Positions 60,069 through 64,000 of a stretch of 64,000 nucleotides of DNA are shown here, in pieces. Within the stretch, counting starts at the first letter, position 1, and each line of letters starts with the position of its first letter. The notes beneath the pieces are model-generated. The model did not search any database. It saw only the letters and a list, made by a program, of their open reading frames with translations, and was not told where the DNA came from. Origin of the DNA: Stratiolaelaps scimitus (Eukaryota; Arthropoda; Arachnida; Mesostigmata; Laelapidae); assembly GCA_019614645.1 (NCBI GenBank), contig JABWDB010000018.1, forward strand, positions 5,170,501 through 5,234,500. Direction: 5' to 3'. The translations under genes were made by a program, and so were the position numbers.

Positions 60069-60537
60069 CTCCCGTTGCCGCTAATCGATGACGTGCTGGA
60101 TAAGGTTGGAAGCAAACGACTGTATTCCAATCAGCAGCCAGCAGCAGCAGCCAGCAGCGGTAGGAAGGCTTCGAACTTGTGCGCGGCCATTTCCAGATAC
60201 TAAGCATTCATGACACCCGATGGCCGTTTTCAGCCCAACATCATGCTTATGGGACTGGGGAATGCACCGGCAGCGTTCCAGAAGGTGATGCCAAAACTGA
60301 AGGTGACGATTAGCGGCTCTGCAGCACATCCGTACCTAGACGACCCTATCTGTCTGAAGAACATCTATCTGAAAAACATCTGGTGGGCGTCGAAACGGTG
60401 CTGAAGGCACTCATGGAGGCGAAACGTACGGTGAACGTGGAGAAATGTAATTTTCTCATGAGTGACGTTGGGTTCCTTGGCTTCCGCGTATCACGAACTG
60501 GAGTGCGACCGGGAGCTAGGGAGTTGAGGACACCAGA
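60030..60537 (+). pseudogene. Ty3/Gypsy reverse transcriptase, degraded
   Basis: Pieces in order and sense, in shifting frames: PLPLIDDVLDKVGSKRLYS (from about 60073), a scrambled CAG-rich stretch (60133-60200), TPDGRFQPNIMLMGLGNAPA with AAFQKVM (60213-60290), PYLDD where the catalytic Tyr-x-Asp-Asp box is expected (about 60331-60345), then VETVLKALMEAKRTVNVEKC and VGFLGFRVSRTGVRPG (60386-60520). Frameshifts and the damaged finger region make it non-functional. The fragment ends abruptly and continues as integrase, so RNase H is missing. Confidence 0.82.
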
Positions 60538-60602
60538 CGCCGGGCACTTTGGTGTGGACAGGACGCTCGAATTGATTCAGGAGAGATGCTGGTGTCCGTA
60601 AA
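60538..60602 (+). pseudogene. Gypsy integrase zinc-binding fragment
   Basis: GHFGVDRTLELIQERCWCP at about 60541-60598 matches the end of the integrase HHCC domain (His...Cys-x-Cys). It follows the reverse transcriptase fragment without RNase H, so an internal deletion is placed near 60537. The catalytic DDE core is also missing downstream, where the sequence jumps to the C-terminal domain. Confidence 0.7.
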
Positions 60603-60641
60603 TAGCCAGCATCTCTCCTGAATCAATTCGAGCGTCCTGTC
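60557..60641. repeat. Perfect 36-bp palindrome with 13-nt loop
   Basis: 60557-60592 is the exact reverse complement of 60606-60641 (36 of 36 bases), with a 13-nt loop at 60593-60605. The left arm is part of the integrase zinc-binding coding sequence. The right arm is its inverted copy, sitting where integrase core should continue. This is the signature of a template switch in reverse transcription or repair. Confidence 0.95.
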
Positions 60642-61078
60642 GCTCGAACCGAGCCGCAAGCCGACGCAAGCCGACTACAAAAATCGTTACGACCGCCGAA
60701 AACGAGCGCATCGAGAGCGTCACGGCGTTGGTGACGCGGTGGTGGTGGTGGCCCTTAGAGCTCCAATAGTGATGGGAGCCCCTACGAAATTGCAGGCGAA
60801 ATTCAGAGGGCCTATGGTGATCACAGAGGTTCTCCCGCATGACGTCTACCGACTCACGGAATTGGTCGGTGGCCGGACGTACCCTGTCACCGCCCATTGT
60901 TCACAGCTACGCCTGTATAAAGTGGCATGCGATGAGGGCGAACGAGGTGTCGTCGACAACAGCCGAGGAGTTGGATAGCGAGTTGAATGCGACGATTGAT
61001 CCCGCCGGAGATGGTGAGAAGAGTGATGACGATGACGACGCCCTGGAGGTGGACGACCCCGGGGCTGGCTATCGCTGA
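60641..61078 (+). pseudogene. Gypsy integrase C-terminal fragment
   Basis: From about 60680 the frame reads DYKNRYDRRKRAHRERHGVG, then KLQAKFRGPMVITEVLPHDV, and TAHCSQLRLYK, the typical end of Gypsy integrase, whose C-terminal domain binds DNA non-specifically. A one-base shift near 60935 moves the acidic tail (SEL...KSDDDDDALEVDD) into another frame that stops at 61078. The DDE core is absent. No 3' LTR was recognised downstream. Confidence 0.8.
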
Positions 61079-62134
61079 CACATATTTGGGCTGAATTCGC
61101 TTAGAACAATTTGGTGTTTAAATAGTTCAACGTGCAGGCGTAAATAGCGTTGGCAACCCCCGAGGTCATTGTCAGCGACAAAACATTGACATATGATATA
61201 TATATATATATATATCGAAACCCAATCCTAGATTTAAAGCATGCATGTGGCATTGTAGGTCGTGCAGTTCGTTGTTCCTGTCTTTGACATAACATTCGAC
61301 GATGTCATCAAGAATCGTCCGATCGACGACAACTGATACTAATATTATTATTATTATTATTATTGAAATCTTATAATTGTATAAAATTGAAATTCGGATG
61401 ATCCCCAATCCTGCTTTAGATTCAACTCGGTCTTTACCTCGTTATAATGTATCTCGTGGCTACGTTGAAAGTAACAATTGCCTCATCAGCATACGAAGTG
61501 GGACAAATGACGACGGCGATCGTTATCATCAATCGAGCGGGCCGTTACAATTCACTCACTACTACTACAACTACTGTCCTATTTAGCCTGCCAAGCTGTG
61601 TCGTCTATCTATCCAACTATTTATCTATATATCGCAAAATCCGTACGCGTCTAGCATATTCACTCGTCCCATTTTACTATCATCATAATAATACATGGCC
61701 CTAGCGGTATACCACAGGTAGATCGTACTAATATTTAACTCCCAGCGTCACCGCACCCAGCGATAATGGTCCGTAACCCAACGGACAACCAACCAACCAC
61801 CTGTTGTTGGTTACACTTGCTCTCTCTCTCTCTCTCTGTGTCTATCTTTGTTCTTTCTCTAACTCGCAGTTGATCTCCCAACGGCACCGCTGCTGCGGCT
61901 GGCGTTGGCCCGCTCACGCCCGCTGCTCTTCCCTCCATTCGGATTCGTCGTCAGCGGTAGCAGCAGCAGCAGCAGCGCGGACGATGGTTCGCCCCGCGTC
62001 TATCATAAGCTAGTCCTCTTCAGGATTGCAGCCCGCCAGAAGTCTAGCAGGAGGAGCACGAGCATGTGTGTCGTGTTTTTCTATGGGCTATACGTGAAAG
62101 GTAGAGGCAGAAAACAAGTTGCCTAGCCAGTCAG
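61079..62134. other. No supported gene
   Basis: Contains a TA array at 61195-61215, an ATT run near 61342-61365, CT run near 61820-61838 and AGC run near 61958-61975. It may include the degraded 3' end of the Gypsy element, but no LTR repeat was found. Confidence 0.45.
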
Positions 62135-62657
62135 TTATTCGGCTGAAGCGCCATTCGGCGCCCTGTCGAATCGGCAGAGGCTGCTGCTGCTGACGACAGG
62201 ATGGTGCCAGTGCGAGTTGAAATAAGGCACAGCAGAAGCGGCAGCAGGCCGCGCCGTGAACGGCCCCAGCTGCGGGGCGACCGTGTCAGCTAACCCGCCA
62301 TAGCGGGTCAGGCTCCCGCCAGATTCAGCGGGTACTCACGGTGCCGTTTAGAAATTCCCCGAACGAGTAGTCGTAGCTCGCTGGGCTACGAGGGACACGC
62401 GGCCGGAGCGGCGGCGGCGGCGGCAGCGGCGGTAGCGACCGAAGCGGCCGAAAGGAGAGGGCCGGTGTGGGCCGCGCCGACCCTGCCTCGTTGGACGACG
62501 ACGACGAGGACCACACACCAACGGGTTGGCCTTGAAAGCGGCCGCCGCTGCCGGTGCCTGCGCGGCCGGCAGCAGCAGAAGCAATGGCGCGGCTGGGAGA
62601 ACAAGCAAGTTTGGCTGACTGACGACTACCTGCTTGTTGGCCAGATTGTGTAATGTA
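62135..62657 (-). CDS. Best host gene model: two terminal exons, proline-rich protein
   Basis: The upstream exon is 62657-62340, beginning after acceptor GACCATCTACAG. It is open for 106 codons, is rich in Ser/Ala/Gly, and has a proline run (SLPPLPPPPPLRPRVPRSPA) that could bind SH3 or WW domains (inference). It ends SYDYSFGEFLNGT at ACC|GTGAGT, phase 0. A 70-nt intron (62339-62270) has CTGAC near its 3' end and acceptor GTCGCCCCGCAG. The last exon, 62269-62135, keeps the frame for 44 residues (LGPFTARPAAASAVPYFNSH ... NGASAE) and stops. Upstream, the frame stays open to about 62758 through a tRNA-like remnant, so the exon start is uncertain. No family is recognised. Confidence 0.5.
62293..62308. 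repeat. Small perfect hairpin inside the predicted intron
   Basis: ACCCGC CATA GCGGGT forms a 6-bp stem with a 4-nt loop within the predicted 70-nt intron. It may be chance or help splicing by shortening the intron. Confidence 0.6.
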
Positions 62658-62748
62658 CTGTAGATGGTCAAATGGTGAGCGTCTTGGATTGCTAGGAACA
62701 AAGCGAACACATGGCTTGGGTTCAAATCCTCCTGTCGAGGCGGGGAAT
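62658..62748 (+). other. tRNA-like remnant or SINE head
   Basis: TGGTCAAATGGTGAGCG at 62665-62681 resembles a pol III A box and GGGTTCAAATCC at 62728-62739 a B box, at tRNA-like spacing. The T stem pairs at only three of five positions and the acceptor strands do not match well, so it is not a functional tRNA gene. It differs from the SINE at 6561 and may represent a second family. Confidence 0.45.
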
Positions 62749-64000
62749 CTTTGGATTTATTTATTATCATCTTTATCTATCCGTGTGTTTTTAACAGGGT
62801 TCGTACGACTAGGACTTGAAAAATAAAGCACAGACAGATGCTCCCCCTCCGCCTACCCTCGTTGTAGTAATACCCAAAGGCTCAGAGACGAAGCCTGTCA
62901 CATAACATAATGGGAACAGCTGAGAGTCAGCTCAAAGAGTGCAGGTTGTGTGCTAGGTACGAGCTAGTCGTGGCTGACTAGAGGGTAGATATGTAGGTAG
63001 GTAGGCTGGCTGGCTAGAAGGCTCGTGGGAAGAGAGGTCGTCGTGTGACGGTGGGCCGCCTGGCGGCACTAGTGGCCCCTGGTGGAGAGAGAAGACTAGG
63101 TCGTGTCCTGTCTTGTCCTGGCCTAGTCTGGCCTGGCCACGGCGCCAACGACGACTGAAGAAGAGCGGAGAGAGTAGTGGACGTCCTCCACGGGATCATG
63201 CACCATCGTCGCATAGAGCTGTTCCTGCTGCTGCTGCTGCTGCCTTTTCGTTCGACAGATGAACGAGGGTGGCGTAGGGGATTGAACATGTCAATGTGGG
63301 GAGAGCTGTCCCCGCGACATTCCCTCGACAAAATCGACAGAGAGGAGGCAATATAAGGGACAGTGAGGGATCGAGAGAGCGAGCTGGTGATTTGCGTCGA
63401 GGAGAGCGGGATATGTCTGAAGAGGAGAAGCGTTGCTGATAGATCGAGTTGGTCGGTTATCGACTTTGTCTTGTTAGCAACCTCCCGTTCCATCTACCTA
63501 CGATTGAACTACATGTACAAACTATACTTATTGCTTACCTCTGCTACAGAACCGTCATAGCCTCCACAGGCGGCATCCCGTCAGCCATCGCCGGTCCGTG
63601 CCCTTCAAGCATAGATAACAACACTGAGTGTGTTGGACTGTGTGTCTGTGTGTGTGTCGAATTCAAGTACTAGCAAGAGCTGTTGCCCTTCTGGTGATGA
63701 TACAGGAATATGTTCTATGGATTCAACCAAATTATCAATATGCCGATGCCAAACATACGAATAGCAATAAGTCACTTGGTGAAATTGCTAGAAATGGTAT
63801 GGGTGGTCACACTAGCAACGGTTGTTGTTACGGTGATTGCCAGCTGTAACTATAATAGCGCTAAAGGCTGGTACTATCACCAATACGAGTGCATAGACGA
63901 AGGCTAGCCACAGCCACCAGTAGGTGTGGACTCCGGGAGTGTGTACCCGAACATCCAGACATGGTCTCGTTAGATTGATCGGCCATAGGTGGGACACATC
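62749..64000. other. No supported gene
   Basis: CTG run near 63226-63242 and GT run near 63640-63657. Two overlapping plus-strand frames at 63628-63849 and 63710-63907 are protein-like (the latter with a membrane-like segment, VVTLATVVVTVIASC), but they contradict each other and have no matched splice site. Confidence 0.4.

Noticed and set aside
63628..63907. Two protein-like plus-strand frames near the window end
   Set aside because: They overlap in different phases, and the acceptor at 63549 is not continuous with either.

Overview
The window looks like nuclear DNA from an animal, most likely an arthropod. The evidence is the absence of any bacterial-style operon, very dense simple-sequence DNA (about 23 TA arrays, many CAG/CTG, GCC, AAC and GA runs), a tRNA-derived SINE with target-site duplications, a 5'-truncated non-LTR retrotransposon and a degraded Ty3/Gypsy element, and only short open frames that join across GT-AG introns. 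I cannot name the species. A microsatellite-rich chelicerate such as a mite would fit, but that is a guess.

No host gene here could be matched by eye to a known family. The only confidently recognised proteins belong to transposable elements. The host candidates are predictions from splice logic: an open frame of normal composition, a good donor or acceptor, and matching phase. The best is a minus-strand pair of exons at 62135-62657 with a 70-nt intron. Others are a tail-to-tail pair of gene ends near 21.5-22.2 kb, a second tail-to-tail pair near 30.9-31.6 kb, a plus-strand terminal exon at 30439-30630, a minus-strand three-exon tail at 42831-43369, and a possible secreted-protein first exon at 41189-41378. 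All need transcript or homology support.

Layout. 0-6.5 kb: a minus-strand 93-residue frame, a hairpin with a 12-bp repeat, and triplet-repeat DNA. 6.5-9 kb: two copies of one SINE family, the first with intact target-site duplications. 12.4-13.1 kb: a possible two-exon plus-strand gene. 20.7-23.5 kb: the densest cluster of protein-like frames. 30.4-31.6 kb: further candidate exons. 36.1-37.6 kb: an intact CR1/Jockey-type reverse transcriptase frame on the minus strand. 41-43.4 kb: CTG-rich DNA with signal-peptide-like frames and the three-exon tail. 46-58 kb: mostly repeats. 58.9-61.1 kb: a retroelement graveyard with a possible DIRS-like scrap, a long imperfect inverted repeat, Gypsy reverse transcriptase and integrase pieces, and a perfect 36-bp palindrome. 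62-62.7 kb: the best host gene model, flanked by a tRNA-like remnant.

Most long open frames in the triplet-repeat stretches (for example 7180-8016, 11231-11980, 40340-41119) are by-products of CAG, GCC and CTG runs, which lack stop codons in several frames on both strands. They are not reported as genes.
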